Of a stretch of 64,000 bases of DNA, positions 34,340 through 42,720 are shown one piece after another. The notes under the pieces were generated by a model. It worked only from the letters and a program-made list of their open reading frames with translations. It was not told the origin of the DNA and searched no databases. The stretch is from positions 1 to 64,000 of the forward strand of contig JBEVCD010000026.1 in NCBI GenBank assembly GCA_040514265.1. The letters run 5' to 3'. The translations under genes were made by a program, and so were the position numbers. How positions within the stretch are numbered: the first letter of the stretch is position 1; every line of letters starts with the position of its first letter. Origin of the DNA: WYZ-LMO2 sp040514265. GTDB taxonomy: Archaea > Halobacteriota > Archaeoglobi > Archaeoglobales > Archaeoglobaceae.

Positions 34340-34522
34340 ATGGACAAATTGCCATGGCTAATATCGTCCTCGATCCTCGCAGGAGTTTGCGGTCTAACAA
34401 TTTATTGCCTCCTTTTGCAATTCAACTTCAGTAAGGAACTTTCATTAGCAATATCTATGAGCCTGGGTATGGGGGTGGGCGTAACTGTATTTAAGGTTGG
34501 AAGAGTTGGCAAAAAACGGTAA
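34340..34522 (+). CDS. Small two-helix membrane protein
   Basis: A 60-aa protein with two hydrophobic helices (WLISSSILAGVCGLTIYCLLL and LAISMSLGMGVGVTVF) and a basic tail (KVGRVGKKR). GGAGGG lies directly before ATG 34340; TTG 34349 would have better spacing. Small 2-TM proteins next to bacteriocin genes often act as immunity proteins, but this is inference from position. It overlaps the next ORF by 26 bp. Confidence 0.55.
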   Translation: MDKLPWLISSSILAGVCGLTIYCLLLQFNFSKELSLAISMSLGMGVGVTVFKVGRVGKKR

Positions 34523-34790
34523 AGTTACTTTAGTGTTAATCTCAACGTTCTTGTACCTCTGCGGAGTTATTTGCTCTTATTTCTTGGTGAAGCCAGTGGA
34601 TTTCTGCAGTGATGCTACGATCTCCCGAGCGCCTTTTGACTTAATCTTTAAAAACAACATGTGTTTAGTAATACTCCTAATTTTTGGATTTGGTGTCCTG
34701 ACAACCACAAATCTTTTACTGAACGGTTTTCTTGCTGGTAGCGTAGTAGGATCTGCCAGTGTCTGCATGTCCAAGAAATTCTCCTTCTAA
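34497..34790 (+). CDS. SpoIIM/DUF95-like membrane protein, short
   Basis: A 97-aa ORF with three helices and the SpoIIM-family segment FDLIFKNNMCLVILLIFGFGVLTTTNLLLNGFLAGSVV. The usual marks are a conserved Asn-Asn at the start of a helix and NG before the next one. Full-length family members are about 180 aa, so this is a short or truncated form. TTG 34497 or 34506 is the start. DUF95 proteins are standard parts of circular bacteriocin clusters. It ends against a convergent gene (4-bp overlap). Confidence 0.6.
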   Translation: MEELAKNGKVTLVLISTFLYLCGVICSYFLVKPVDFCSDATISRAPFDLIFKNNMCLVILLIFGFGVLTTTNLLLNGFLAGSVVGSASVCMSKKFSF

Positions 34791-35203
34791 CTCACCCGCA
34801 CGGCATATTCGAAATCCCTGCCATCATCATAGCTGGGCAGCTGCTGAAATCTGCTCTGTTCGGGTAAAGATTGTGCCGAGGATATCATCGAGTTCGATTC
34901 CGGAGGGCTGCCACCACAACTGGGGCGAGTAGAGCCAGAAGTATTCCGTAGCCCAAGCCCCTCAACCCCTCCCTTCAGCTCCAGAGATTTTGATGTGAGC
35001 AAGGCGGCGAGGTTTATTCCAAGGACGAAAACGCTCAGGCAAGTCCAGAGAGTCCAGAAGGTGGCGTCTCTGAGAAGATCGTAGTTCCCAGCCTCGATTT
35101 TCCTCCGAGTGTCAGCGATCGCTCTTCCGAGGGAGTCGTAACCAAAGAGCTTTGGAACGATGAGAGCCGAAAGCGTTGTGGCGAGCAGGACAAAGACGAT
35201 CAC
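34787..35203 (-). CDS. Membrane protein of unknown function
   Basis: I recognise no family. The 138-aa ORF has two helices (VFVLLATTLSALIVPKLFG and TFWTLWTCLSVFVLGINLAALL) with a charged loop between. A polar, Ser/Pro/Asn-rich tail of about 65 residues follows, different in character and perhaps a degenerate or out-of-frame extension. The GTG start overlaps the stop of the upstream gene (GTGA). Confidence 0.5.
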   Translation of the reverse strand: MIVFVLLATTLSALIVPKLFGYDSLGRAIADTRRKIEAGNYDLLRDATFWTLWTCLSVFVLGINLAALLTSKSLELKGGVEGLGLRNTSGSTRPSCGGSPPESNSMISSAQSLPEQSRFQQLPSYDDGRDFEYAVRVS

Positions 35204-35700
35204 AGCAGCAAAAAAGTATCAACTTCAACGCTGCAGCTGTCAGCCAGACGTGGCAGAAAGTACGGGATCAAAACGAGCGGCGAGCACGTCGTTGTGGCGT
35301 GAATCGAAGGAATGAGCGGTATAAGAAGTGTGATTGTGAATTCTCTCCTCTTCTTGATGCTGTCGGGAAAGATGAAGAGCAGAAGGGAGAAAGTTGTCCA
35401 GTACGCGGAGACGAGAATGGGATTCCAGGGGTATCTGAAGTCCGGAGGGGCTAAGAGGGGTGCCAGAGCCGAGAATATTGAAATAGCAAGAATGAAAATG
35501 CTCTTGTTCAGCATGAAGTCGTAGCCGAGAACTCTGGAGAATGGGTAGAGGACGAGCAGAACAGGGGTAAAGTAGAAGAGGATGGTGTTAGCTACGTGCG
35601 CGAAGATGAAAGCTACGCGACTCGCAGCATCAAAGTCCCCCGTAATACACGGTGAACACAGCCAAAATCCAGCCGGCGAAAATGGGTAGAAATATCGCAA
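35200..35700 (-). CDS. Multi-helix membrane protein of unknown function
   Basis: I recognise no family. The 166-aa ORF has about five hydrophobic segments (TILFYFTPVLLVLYPFS, SIFILAISIFSALAPLLAPP, LVSAYWTTFSLLLFIF, TITLLIPLIPSI and others) and a short C-terminal tail. Its only in-frame start overlaps the upstream gene by 71 bp, so it may have been split from it by a frameshift. A 4-bp overlap couples it to the next gene. Confidence 0.55.
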   Translation of the reverse strand: MRYFYPFSPAGFWLCSPCITGDFDAASRVAFIFAHVANTILFYFTPVLLVLYPFSRVLGYDFMLNKSIFILAISIFSALAPLLAPPDFRYPWNPILVSAYWTTFSLLLFIFPDSIKKRREFTITLLIPLIPSIHATTTCSPLVLIPYFLPRLADSCSVEVDTFLLL

Positions 35701-36010
35701 AGCCGAGGTCGTTGGAAAGTTCCCACTCCTTCCTTTTCTCCCTCGCTTCCCACCACCTCACCCTCGTTTTTCCAATGATTTCGTGGAGCCTCAGGATATC
35801 CCTGGCTTCGTATCCGTGTCTCTTTAGCGTGGCAACAACTACAATCGGCGTTACAGCTGCTGTGAAAAGCAAGATCGTCACAACCTGGGTGAGCTTTTGC
35901 CAGTCTAAACCACGCTCCTTAGCTGCAAGGAAGAGCAGAAGCGCTCCGGTAGCGTTGATAACGATCAAGGTGGCAATTAAAGTTAACAGTCCTCTTTTTG
36001 CTGTTTCCAT
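35630..36010 (-). CDS. Three-helix membrane protein of unknown function
   Basis: I recognise no family. The 126-aa ORF has three hydrophobic segments (LLTLIATLIVINATGALLLFL, VVTILLFTAAVTPIVVVATL and AIFLPIFAGWILAVFTVYY). A charged loop rich in Arg/Trp/Glu (VRWWEAREKRKEWE) lies between the second and third. It is the first gene of a three-gene run of membrane proteins that faces the Gly-zipper peptide cluster. Confidence 0.6.
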   Translation of the reverse strand: METAKRGLLTLIATLIVINATGALLLFLAAKERGLDWQKLTQVVTILLFTAAVTPIVVVATLKRHGYEARDILRLHEIIGKTRVRWWEAREKRKEWELSNDLGFAIFLPIFAGWILAVFTVYYGGL

Positions 36011-36111
36011 ATTTCTAATCTGAAGTGATGAGTTAAAGATTTCGGTGTCATCGTAAATTCCTGCTCTCTCCAGCGAGAAAAGCTTTTATCTCTCGTCTCA
36101 GCCGAGACGCA

Positions 36112-36978
36112 ATGGTGAGGAAGCTCGAAAGAAGGTCAGCTAGGATCCTGGCTTTCGTTCTGGCTTTCATAATGGTGGCGTCGATCTTTGCCTACTCCAT
36201 CGCAGCCCTATTTCCGCTTAACCCGCAGCAGAGAGAAGTCAGGGCGAAGTATGAAATTTCAGACGTTGTCGCGAGACTCAACGCCTCGCAGTACGTCTAC
36301 GCGAATTTCAGCTACATATACAGGCTGGAAGAGGACGACCCGCTCCGGACGTATGTGGAGAGGAACCTGAGAGAAGTCATGGATCCGAGAATTCTGAACA
36401 GGATGGTAATTGAGACGAACATGCTAGAGTTGCTCACAGCCTACATAGGTGGCTACCCCGTCTACTTCATCAACACCGGACTCGGAAAGGTATACTTCAG
36501 CACCCAGAGGGAGGAAAAGGTCGGAAACTACACTCTGAAGATCTACAGGAACGTAGCTCTCGTGGACGAGATAGAGCCCATAGCGGTAGGTTTCACGTAT
36601 CCGCTGCTCGAGGCGCTCAACAGACTCGAGGGTAACGGCAGCGCATCTTACATGTCCAACCTGAGTAACTTTGCCTACGCCGTGATACTCAACAGAGAGG
36701 CTGCGGCTCAGGTGTGTAGGCAGAACGAGACGACATTCTGCGATTTCCTCTTCCTCGGCTACCGTATAAACGGCAGTTACTACGAAGCTGTCTGGGTTAT
36801 GCACGCGACCGCGAGCTTCTACTTCGTCGAGACGAACGAGACGAAGGAAAAGTACGACTACTACTACGTCCGGACACTCGATGATCTTCAGGTAGCCTAC
36901 ATCGGTGATAGGGATTTCGATGAAGTCCTGCAAGCTAAGCCGGAGATAAGGGGAATAATAATACAGCAGCTCAGCTAA
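36112..36978 (+). CDS. Membrane-anchored extracytoplasmic protein, hypothetical
   Basis: A 288-aa protein with one N-terminal membrane helix (ILAFVLAFIMVASIFAYSIAALF) after a basic start (MVRKLERRSAR). A large domain follows with many N-x-S/T sequons (NASQ, NFSY, NYTL, NGSA, NLSN, NETT, NGSY, NETK), which points to an external, possibly glycosylated protein. Two Cys (residues about 202 and 210) may form a disulfide. I recognise no family. A CTTTTATC element at about 36080 may be the TATA box. Confidence 0.75.
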   Translation: MVRKLERRSARILAFVLAFIMVASIFAYSIAALFPLNPQQREVRAKYEISDVVARLNASQYVYANFSYIYRLEEDDPLRTYVERNLREVMDPRILNRMVIETNMLELLTAYIGGYPVYFINTGLGKVYFSTQREEKVGNYTLKIYRNVALVDEIEPIAVGFTYPLLEALNRLEGNGSASYMSNLSNFAYAVILNREAAAQVCRQNETTFCDFLFLGYRINGSYYEAVWVMHATASFYFVETNETKEKYDYYYVRTLDDLQVAYIGDRDFDEVLQAKPEIRGIIIQQLS

Positions 36979-37009
36979 GTTTTTACAACCTCCCCCCAAC
37001 GTCAGACGA

Positions 37010-38128
37010 ATGATGGTCGAAGCCGGGAAGACCGTACTCGCGAGGGGAAGGGTGAAGATCGAGGGAGAGGCTGAGGTTCTCGGGAGTAGAAGAAAAGAGT
37101 TTGAGAGTGACAGATTCGTGCCGGTATACTGCATTTCGGACTGCAACGTCACAGCCGACGAATTCGAAGTCGTAGACGGCTGCACGATCCCGGAGTCTTG
37201 GAAAAGGCTCGCAGAAAAGGACTGGGAGGTTCTGTTTATCTACGGTGGCGTCGATAGGGGAAAGAGCACGCTTGCGACGTATCTAGCAAACAGAGTCGGT
37301 GGAGCTTGGGTTCTGGACCTCGACGTAGGGCAAGCCGACGTAGCGCATCCTGGAGCCATGGGCTACGGCTACGCGAAGGACATCGTGTCACTTTCGGAGG
37401 TGGGGATGGAGAATGGATACTTCGTCGGAACTATCTCGCCGAGTTTTAGAGAATCGAAGTGTCTGCGAGGCGTTGCGAGGCTGTGGAACGAACTCGAAAA
37501 GCTCGAAGGTCGTAAGATAGTCGACACGACTGGCTGGATAAGAGGACGCAGGGCAAAGGACTACAAGCTTGCGAAGCTCGAAATAATACAGCCAGACGTT
37601 GTGGCTTCTTTCGAGGGCAATCCAGAGTTCCTGAGGGACTGGAAGGTGTTCGAGGTTGAGAGCGGACACGTCGTAAAGAGGAGCAGGGAGGAGAGAGCAA
37701 GCATAAGGGCTGCGCTCTACGCGAGGTGGATGAGGGACGGAAAGAAGTTGGAAGTTCGGGATCCGCTGGGAGGTAAGGAGCTACCCAAAGAGTTTCTTCA
37801 GGAAGTTCTGGGCGTCGAAGTCGAGTTCGCCAGAAGGGGAGACGACTTTCTGTTCGTGTGTCTGAGCAGGAGGTCCGAGGTCGATCCGGGTATAATCAGG
37901 GGGCTGAGGGAGCTATACGAGGTCGATGAAGTCTGCGTTGTGGGCAGAGAGGAGATGAGGGGGATACTCGTAGGACTCTACAAGGGCAGGAAGTACCTGG
38001 GTTTCGGGCTGCTGAGTTTCGAAGGTAAGTGGGTCCTCGAAACGCCGTTCGAGGACTTCGACTCGATGGAACTGGGAGAGATTAGGTTCGACGGCGAGAA
38101 GGAATATATAGTCAGGCTTCCCGTGTAG
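37010..38128 (+). CDS. Polynucleotide 5'-hydroxyl kinase, Clp1/Grc3 family
   Basis: A 372-aa protein. An N-terminal beta domain (1-75) precedes a P-loop kinase with Walker A GGVDRGKST (about 85-93), LDLDVGQADVAHPGAMG (Walker B and lid region) and DTTGWIRGRRAKDYKLAKLEIIQPD. This is the GRC3/Clp1 layout; archaeal members phosphorylate RNA or DNA 5'-OH ends. It may function in RNA repair or tRNA processing. It starts an operon with yjbQ (3 bp gap) and rlmE. Confidence 0.88.
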   Translation: MMVEAGKTVLARGRVKIEGEAEVLGSRRKEFESDRFVPVYCISDCNVTADEFEVVDGCTIPESWKRLAEKDWEVLFIYGGVDRGKSTLATYLANRVGGAWVLDLDVGQADVAHPGAMGYGYAKDIVSLSEVGMENGYFVGTISPSFRESKCLRGVARLWNELEKLEGRKIVDTTGWIRGRRAKDYKLAKLEIIQPDVVASFEGNPEFLRDWKVFEVESGHVVKRSREERASIRAALYARWMRDGKKLEVRDPLGGKELPKEFLQEVLGVEVEFARRGDDFLFVCLSRRSEVDPGIIRGLRELYEVDEVCVVGREEMRGILVGLYKGRKYLGFGLLSFEGKWVLETPFEDFDSMELGEIRFDGEKEYIVRLPV

Positions 38129-38131
38129 TTT

Positions 38132-38509
38132 ATGGACGTTATAGAGATCGAGACGAAGCGGCGGACCGAAATAGTCGATATAACGGACGAGGTAGCCAAA
38201 AGAGCGGGCGGTAGTGCTGTGTTGGTCTACACTCCCCACACAACTACGGCGGTAATAATCAACGAGGGTGAGAGCAGGCTGATCGAGGACGTGATAAACT
38301 TCCTCGAAAGGATAGCGCCGAGGGGGGCAGGATACAGGCACGACGAGATAGACAGTAACGCCGACGCGCACATAAAGGCATCTCTTCTCGGTAACGCCGT
38401 CGTGGTTCCGGTGGAGAACGGAAGGCTCGCGCTCGGAACTTGGCAGCGGATTCTTTTCGTCGAGCTCGACGGACCGAGGCTCAGGAGAGTTTACGTAAAG
38501 CTTCTATGA
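38132..38509 (+). CDS. YjbQ family protein (UPF0047)
   Basis: A 125-aa single-domain protein. It has the family pattern of metal-binding His residues: YTPHTTTAVIINEG, HDEIDSNADAHIKASLLG, then VPVENGRLALGTWQRILFVELDGPR. The family is linked to thiamine-phosphate synthase-like activity in bacteria, but its role in archaea is unproven. The stop overlaps the rlmE start by 4 bp. Confidence 0.92.
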   Translation: MDVIEIETKRRTEIVDITDEVAKRAGGSAVLVYTPHTTTAVIINEGESRLIEDVINFLERIAPRGAGYRHDEIDSNADAHIKASLLGNAVVVPVENGRLALGTWQRILFVELDGPRLRRVYVKLL

Positions 38510-39078
38510 GGGACAGTAGGGATTACTACTACTGGCAAGCCAAAAAGCTCGGATACAGGAGCAGAGCAGCTTTCAAGCTGCTCCAGATGAACAAAACTTT
38601 CAGACTGATAAAGGAGGGGAACTGGGTTCTCGACCTAGGAGCATCTCCGGGCGGATGGAGCCAGGTTGCGGTGGAGCTCGGAGCGAGGGTTGTAGCTGTA
38701 GACATAGTCCCAATGAAGCCTCTGGAAGGTGTCGTTTTCATAAGGGGCGACATAACGAGCGAGGAGACGATCGAAAGGATTAAGGAGGTCAGGGATCGAT
38801 TCGACGTGGTCATGAGCGACGCTTCGCCGAAGATAACCGGGAAGTGGACGATAGACCACCTGCGCTCTGTCGACTTGGCCTTCGCAAGCTTCAGAATAGC
38901 GAGGGAAGTTCTAAAGCCCGGTGGAAACTTCGTGGTGAAGGTCTTTCAGGGAGAGGAGATTCAGAACTTCTTCAACGAGCTTAAGGGTCACTTCCGCTTC
39001 AGGAAATTCCACAGCCCGAAGGCTTCGAGAAAACAGAGCGCCGAAATTTACTTCATTGGAAAGGGATTTAAGGGTTAG
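38506..39078 (+). CDS. rlmE: 23S rRNA (uridine-2'-O-)methyltransferase RlmE/FtsJ
   Basis: A 190-aa SAM-dependent enzyme with the FtsJ features YRSRAAFKLLQMNK (catalytic Lys), LDLGASPGGWSQVA (SAM motif I), VVMSDASPKITG (catalytic Asp), LKPGGNFVVKVFQG (second catalytic Lys) and KPxASR-like PKASRKQSAEIY. It methylates the 2'-O of a uridine in the A loop of 23S rRNA. Its 3' end overlaps tatA by 4 bp (convergent). Confidence 0.94.
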   Translation: MRDSRDYYYWQAKKLGYRSRAAFKLLQMNKTFRLIKEGNWVLDLGASPGGWSQVAVELGARVVAVDIVPMKPLEGVVFIRGDITSEETIERIKEVRDRFDVVMSDASPKITGKWTIDHLRSVDLAFASFRIAREVLKPGGNFVVKVFQGEEIQNFFNELKGHFRFRKFHSPKASRKQSAEIYFIGKGFKG

Positions 39079-39413
39079 GGCTCCGCTTTCTCGGCTCTCG
39101 GTAATGCTCTGTTTATCTCTTCCAGCAGTTCCTCGTCGCTCTTGCCTTCCGGGTTTATACCGAGGTCTCTCGCAATCTTTTCGAGTTTAGCCCTTTTCTC
39201 TTCCAGACTGAGCTTCTCTTCTCTGAGCTTCCTCTCGAACTCCGCAAGCTCCATCTCCGCCTCGCGCTGGGCTTTCTTGAACTCCGCAACGCTTCTGCCG
39301 AGGCTCCTCGCGACCTCAGGTAGCTTGCTGGCTCCGAAGAGGAGCAGAATTATTAGCACTATCACTACCCACTCCTGTCCGCTAGGCATTATGAACATGT
39401 AGGCTAGCTCCAT
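39075..39413 (-). CDS. tatA: Sec-independent translocase protein TatA
   Basis: A 112-aa protein with one N-terminal helix (WVVIVLIILLLFGASKLPEVARSLGRSVAEFKKA). It contains the FG-hinge and the amphipathic helix of TatA/TatB, followed by a long coiled-coil-like charged tail. It multimerises to form the Tat pore for folded proteins. TatC is not in the window. The longer charged tail could also suit a TatB-like role. Confidence 0.9.
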   Translation of the reverse strand: MELAYMFIMPSGQEWVVIVLIILLLFGASKLPEVARSLGRSVAEFKKAQREAEMELAEFERKLREEKLSLEEKRAKLEKIARDLGINPEGKSDEELLEEINRALPRAEKAEP

Positions 39414-39449
39414 GCTTAGAGTTTGGCTGGAATTTTAAAAAATTTGGTG

Positions 39450-40616
39450 TCACTCGACGAGGTCGATGCAGTTCCCTCTGAGAAGCTCTCCGACCCACTG
39501 GTAAAGTCTGTAGCCGTCGATTTTCTCGTTGTAGAAGCGATCCTTCTGCAGCGGGTAGAAGATTCCTCCGAAGAGGGCTGTGTGCTGGTAGTCGAGGGGC
39601 ATGAACCTGCAGAAGCGCTCGCTCTCACTCCTTATTTCGCCGGTTACTTCCAGCAGCCTCGCCCTGTACTGCCAGGGGTAGTAGCCGCTGAAGATCGTTC
39701 CTATCACGAGATCCTTCTGATCCTCAAAAAGCCCGTAGATGCAATCCTCGCAGACCTCAAGACCGTAAAGCACCGCGTATATCGGGTCTCTGCCCTCGAA
39801 GTAAGGAATTGCTTCCTCAGGGAAGTTCTGCATGCTCCCCCACCTCTTCATAACTTCTTCCATCTGGAACTCGCTGCTCTTGCTCGGCATTATGCCCGGA
39901 CCCGCATCGTTTACAACGATGACGGGCTTGCCGAAGATCCGGTATGCTGTGTATCCGTGCAGCAGTGTGGCGTAGCCCCCAGCCGAGCTGCCGGCGACGA
40001 CTATTTTGTCAAATTTTTCTTCACCTATCCAGCGCATAGCTACGATCGCGTTCACGTAGCCGACGTGGTATACAGTCTTGGAGTCCCCGTCGTCGTAGTA
40101 TTTCACGACCCTGTTGCCCATGTGCAAGTCGCCGGTGTTGTAGGGGATAAAGAGGATCGTCCAGTTGCGGAACGGATTCAGCGGGTTCTTGACGTCGAAT
40201 ATTCCTCCGCGATAGTACAGCTTCAGGAAGCAGAAGTTCGATTCGAGTGTGACGACGCTGCCTATGCCGAGGAGGGGCTTGCAAAGATCGGGATCCGTAC
40301 AGAGTAGCGGTTTGCAGGTTTCGTAGTCTGCGCAGGCACCTCCGCCCTCGAAGTATATCAGCAGCTTGTCTTCACTTCCCCTCCTGACCATCACGAACGT
40401 GTCGTCTCCGACCCCGTTTACGCACGGCTCTGGCAGGTCTACCTTTACCCAGTCGATTCCATCGCTCGGATCGTCGATCGGAAGCTCGCTGAAGGACGGC
40501 ATCGAGCTTATGTCCACAGCGAACGGGTCTGCATACATCGGCGTGACGATCTCGTAGCTGCCGAGTGCCGAAACGGGGGCGAGTAACAGCAGAAAGACGA
40601 GCGGTGCTAAGCGCAT
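39450..40616 (-). CDS. Secreted pectinacetylesterase/Notum-like hydrolase
   Basis: A 388-aa protein with a Sec signal peptide (LAPLVFLLLLAPVSALG). It is an alpha/beta-hydrolase of the pectinacetylesterase family: IYFEGGGACADYETCKPLLCT (oxyanion region), the nucleophile elbow VAGSSAGGYATLLHG, VVNDAGPGIM (Asp) and a C-terminal His in DYQHTALFGG. Several Cys suggest disulfides. It probably cleaves an ester outside the cell, with unknown substrate. The gene is preceded by an AT-rich promoter region shared with the SCP2 operon on the other strand. Confidence 0.85.
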   Translation of the reverse strand: MRLAPLVFLLLLAPVSALGSYEIVTPMYADPFAVDISSMPSFSELPIDDPSDGIDWVKVDLPEPCVNGVGDDTFVMVRRGSEDKLLIYFEGGGACADYETCKPLLCTDPDLCKPLLGIGSVVTLESNFCFLKLYYRGGIFDVKNPLNPFRNWTILFIPYNTGDLHMGNRVVKYYDDGDSKTVYHVGYVNAIVAMRWIGEEKFDKIVVAGSSAGGYATLLHGYTAYRIFGKPVIVVNDAGPGIMPSKSSEFQMEEVMKRWGSMQNFPEEAIPYFEGRDPIYAVLYGLEVCEDCIYGLFEDQKDLVIGTIFSGYYPWQYRARLLEVTGEIRSESERFCRFMPLDYQHTALFGGIFYPLQKDRFYNEKIDGYRLYQWVGELLRGNCIDLVE

Positions 40617-40740
40617 AAATTATGTTGATAACATTTGATAAAAAATTTTCTCTTAAAATACTTACAATTGTAATCATCTACATTTAGTTTAAATATTGTA
40701 ATATCAAAAAATTTAAAAATACTCCCGTCAAACTCCTACC

Positions 40741-41388
40741 ATGGCTGTGGTGTTCCCCTCGAAGGAGTGGATGGAAGAGCTTTACAGGGCTGCGAACAGC
40801 GATGAAGAATACAGAAAGGTAGCTGCGAACTGGGAGGGAGACTTTCTCTGCATTGTAGAGCTGGATGCAGCCGCTCTCAGCGATTTCCAGAATCCGAAGA
40901 CTCTTCGAGGTTTTCTGAGCATGATAGACACCGTTCCCAAAGAAAAGAGGATGAAATATAAGGGAACGCCGAGCGGAAATTTCATGGAAGCTATAGGCTT
41001 GCCAATCGAGAAGCTCGCCGAATACGACGTCGGCGAGCTGGACAAGCTTCTGTCCGATCTCGGTGTAAGTGTTGACGAGCTCGCAAAGAAGATAGCGGAG
41101 CTTAAACCCGAAGATTTCAAGGGCGCCTCGCTGAACGTCTGGCTCGACTTCTGGCACGGGGAGCTGAGGAAGGTGGAGGTCGCTCCACCCGGAGAGCACG
41201 AAGACGCAAGATTCAAGCTAATCGGACCGTACGCTACGTTCAAGCAGCTTGTGCAGGGAAAAGCCGACGCCATAACACTCGTAGTCGGAGGAAAGCTGAA
41301 GCTTCAGGGTGATCTCAGCTACATGATGCGGAACATGGCTGCCGTAAGGAAGTTTACGCAGATCATGGGATCGATCCCCATCGAATAA
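40741..41388 (+). CDS. SCP2 sterol-binding domain protein
   Basis: A 215-aa protein. The C-terminal 110 residues match the SCP2 lipid-carrier fold (LNVWLDFWHGELRKVEV, ARFKLIGPYATFKQLVQGKADAITLVVGGKLKLQGDLSYMMRNMAAVRKF). The N-terminal half is helical and not assigned. SCP2 domains carry acyl-CoAs or lipids. It is followed by an acyl-CoA dehydrogenase and an acetoacetate decarboxylase-like gene in one operon, which suggests acyl substrate delivery. An AT-rich promoter with TTTAAATATT lies upstream. Confidence 0.87.
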   Translation: MAVVFPSKEWMEELYRAANSDEEYRKVAANWEGDFLCIVELDAAALSDFQNPKTLRGFLSMIDTVPKEKRMKYKGTPSGNFMEAIGLPIEKLAEYDVGELDKLLSDLGVSVDELAKKIAELKPEDFKGASLNVWLDFWHGELRKVEVAPPGEHEDARFKLIGPYATFKQLVQGKADAITLVVGGKLKLQGDLSYMMRNMAAVRKFTQIMGSIPIE

Positions 41389-41399
41389 TTTTTAGGTTT

Positions 41400-42707
41400 A
41401 TGCCGGGCTTCCTCGACCTCGACGAACTCAGCAGCGAAGAAAAACTGTTGCGCGAAGAAGTTCACAGATTCGCCGTCGAGGTGATAAGACCCGCCTCCCT
41501 CGAACTCGACAGGATGCCACCGGAGGAGAGGATTAAACCCGATTCGCCCTACTTTAAGGTGCTCAAGCAGATGAAGAAGCTCGGATATCACCGCATACAC
41601 CTGCCGGAAGACAAGGGTGGTCTCTCGCTGACGCCCCTGCAGCGCTACATAATTATGGAGGAGCTCGGCTGGGGTAGTCTGGGTCTCGCGACGGCAATCG
41701 GTGTGGACATGATCCCATTCACGTGCGCAGCCCTCTACGGCAGCCCGGAGCTCTACGAGGAACTCGTAGTCCCGTGGATTGAGGACACCGGAGGCAGGTT
41801 CCACGGCTGCTGGGGGGTTACAGAGCCCGAGCACGGTAGCGACTACCTCATATTCCTGCGTGAAGAGCCGGAACTCGTTGCGAAGTTCGGAAGGGGAAAC
41901 GTTGTAGCGGAGAAAGACGGTGACGAGTGGGTTATAAGCGGACAGAAGTCGGCTTGGGTCTCTTCGGCGCCGGTTGCGACGCATTGCGGCTTACACGCTC
42001 AGGTGAAGGGAGGTAGAAGTCTGGCTGACGGTCTGTTCTGCATTGTACCCCTCGACGCCGACGGCGTAAGAAAGGGGAAACCGGTGGACATGCTGGGCAT
42101 GCGCGACGACCCGCAGGGGGAACTCTTCTTCGAAGGCGTCAGGATCCCCGAGCACTACGTCGTCGTAGCGCCGGGAACGTTCTACGGAATCTTCTGCGAC
42201 CAGCTCCTCTGCCTGACTAGCTGCGGAATGGGGGCTTTCGCCGTCGGTTTGGCTAGGGCTTGTTTCGAGGAGGCTTTGAACTACGCGAGGCAGCGCGTTC
42301 AGGGTGGAGTCCGGCTGATCAGGCACAAAAACATCAAGCTAAAGCTTTACGAGATGTTCGAGAAGGTCGAAACGGCTCGCTACTACGTTAGGAAGGTTAT
42401 GGAGTACACGCACAACCGAGTGATCGAGCGGCAGACAGCCGACGCTTCACCGAGGCACGCAAGAGCTGCGCAGATATACGCTAAGAAGGTGGCTTTCGAA
42501 GTCGCACACGATGCCCTTCAGATATTCGGAGCCTACGGACTGAGCAGGGAGTTCGTAATCGAGAAGCTCTTCAGGGATGCGAGGTGTATGCTGATAGAGG
42601 ACGGAACGGTAGAAGTTCTTAGCCTGGAAGCTGCCGAGGATATCATCGACAACTACGAGAAGGACTACTACGATGTCGGTCACGTTTTGAGAGTCTTTGG
42701 AGTTTGA
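41400..42707 (+). CDS. Acyl-CoA dehydrogenase (long form)
   Basis: A 435-aa flavoprotein. FAD segments are GCWGVTEPEHGSDYLIF and WVISGQKSAWVSSAPVATHCGLHAQV. The C-terminal domain holds ALQIFGAYGLSREFVIEKLFRDARCMLIEDGTVEV, in which the Glu of LIEDGT stands at the usual catalytic position. It differs clearly from the 384-aa enzyme at 11.9-13.0 kb, so the substrate probably differs. It lies 11 bp after the SCP2 gene. Confidence 0.92.
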   Translation: MPGFLDLDELSSEEKLLREEVHRFAVEVIRPASLELDRMPPEERIKPDSPYFKVLKQMKKLGYHRIHLPEDKGGLSLTPLQRYIIMEELGWGSLGLATAIGVDMIPFTCAALYGSPELYEELVVPWIEDTGGRFHGCWGVTEPEHGSDYLIFLREEPELVAKFGRGNVVAEKDGDEWVISGQKSAWVSSAPVATHCGLHAQVKGGRSLADGLFCIVPLDADGVRKGKPVDMLGMRDDPQGELFFEGVRIPEHYVVVAPGTFYGIFCDQLLCLTSCGMGAFAVGLARACFEEALNYARQRVQGGVRLIRHKNIKLKLYEMFEKVETARYYVRKVMEYTHNRVIERQTADASPRHARAAQIYAKKVAFEVAHDALQIFGAYGLSREFVIEKLFRDARCMLIEDGTVEVLSLEAAEDIIDNYEKDYYDVGHVLRVFGV

Positions 42708-42720
42708 GGAGGTGAGGTGC

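Noticed and set aside
33552..36010. Genomic island integrated at tRNA-Ser
   Set aside because: The 3' end of the tRNA (GGTTCGAATCCCACCCCCGG) has no second copy that I can see near 36 kb, and no integrase is present. The small membrane genes may be local.
39423..40307. 294-aa plus-strand ORF opposite the pectinacetylesterase-like gene
   Set aside because: It is antisense to a gene with a signal peptide and catalytic motifs.
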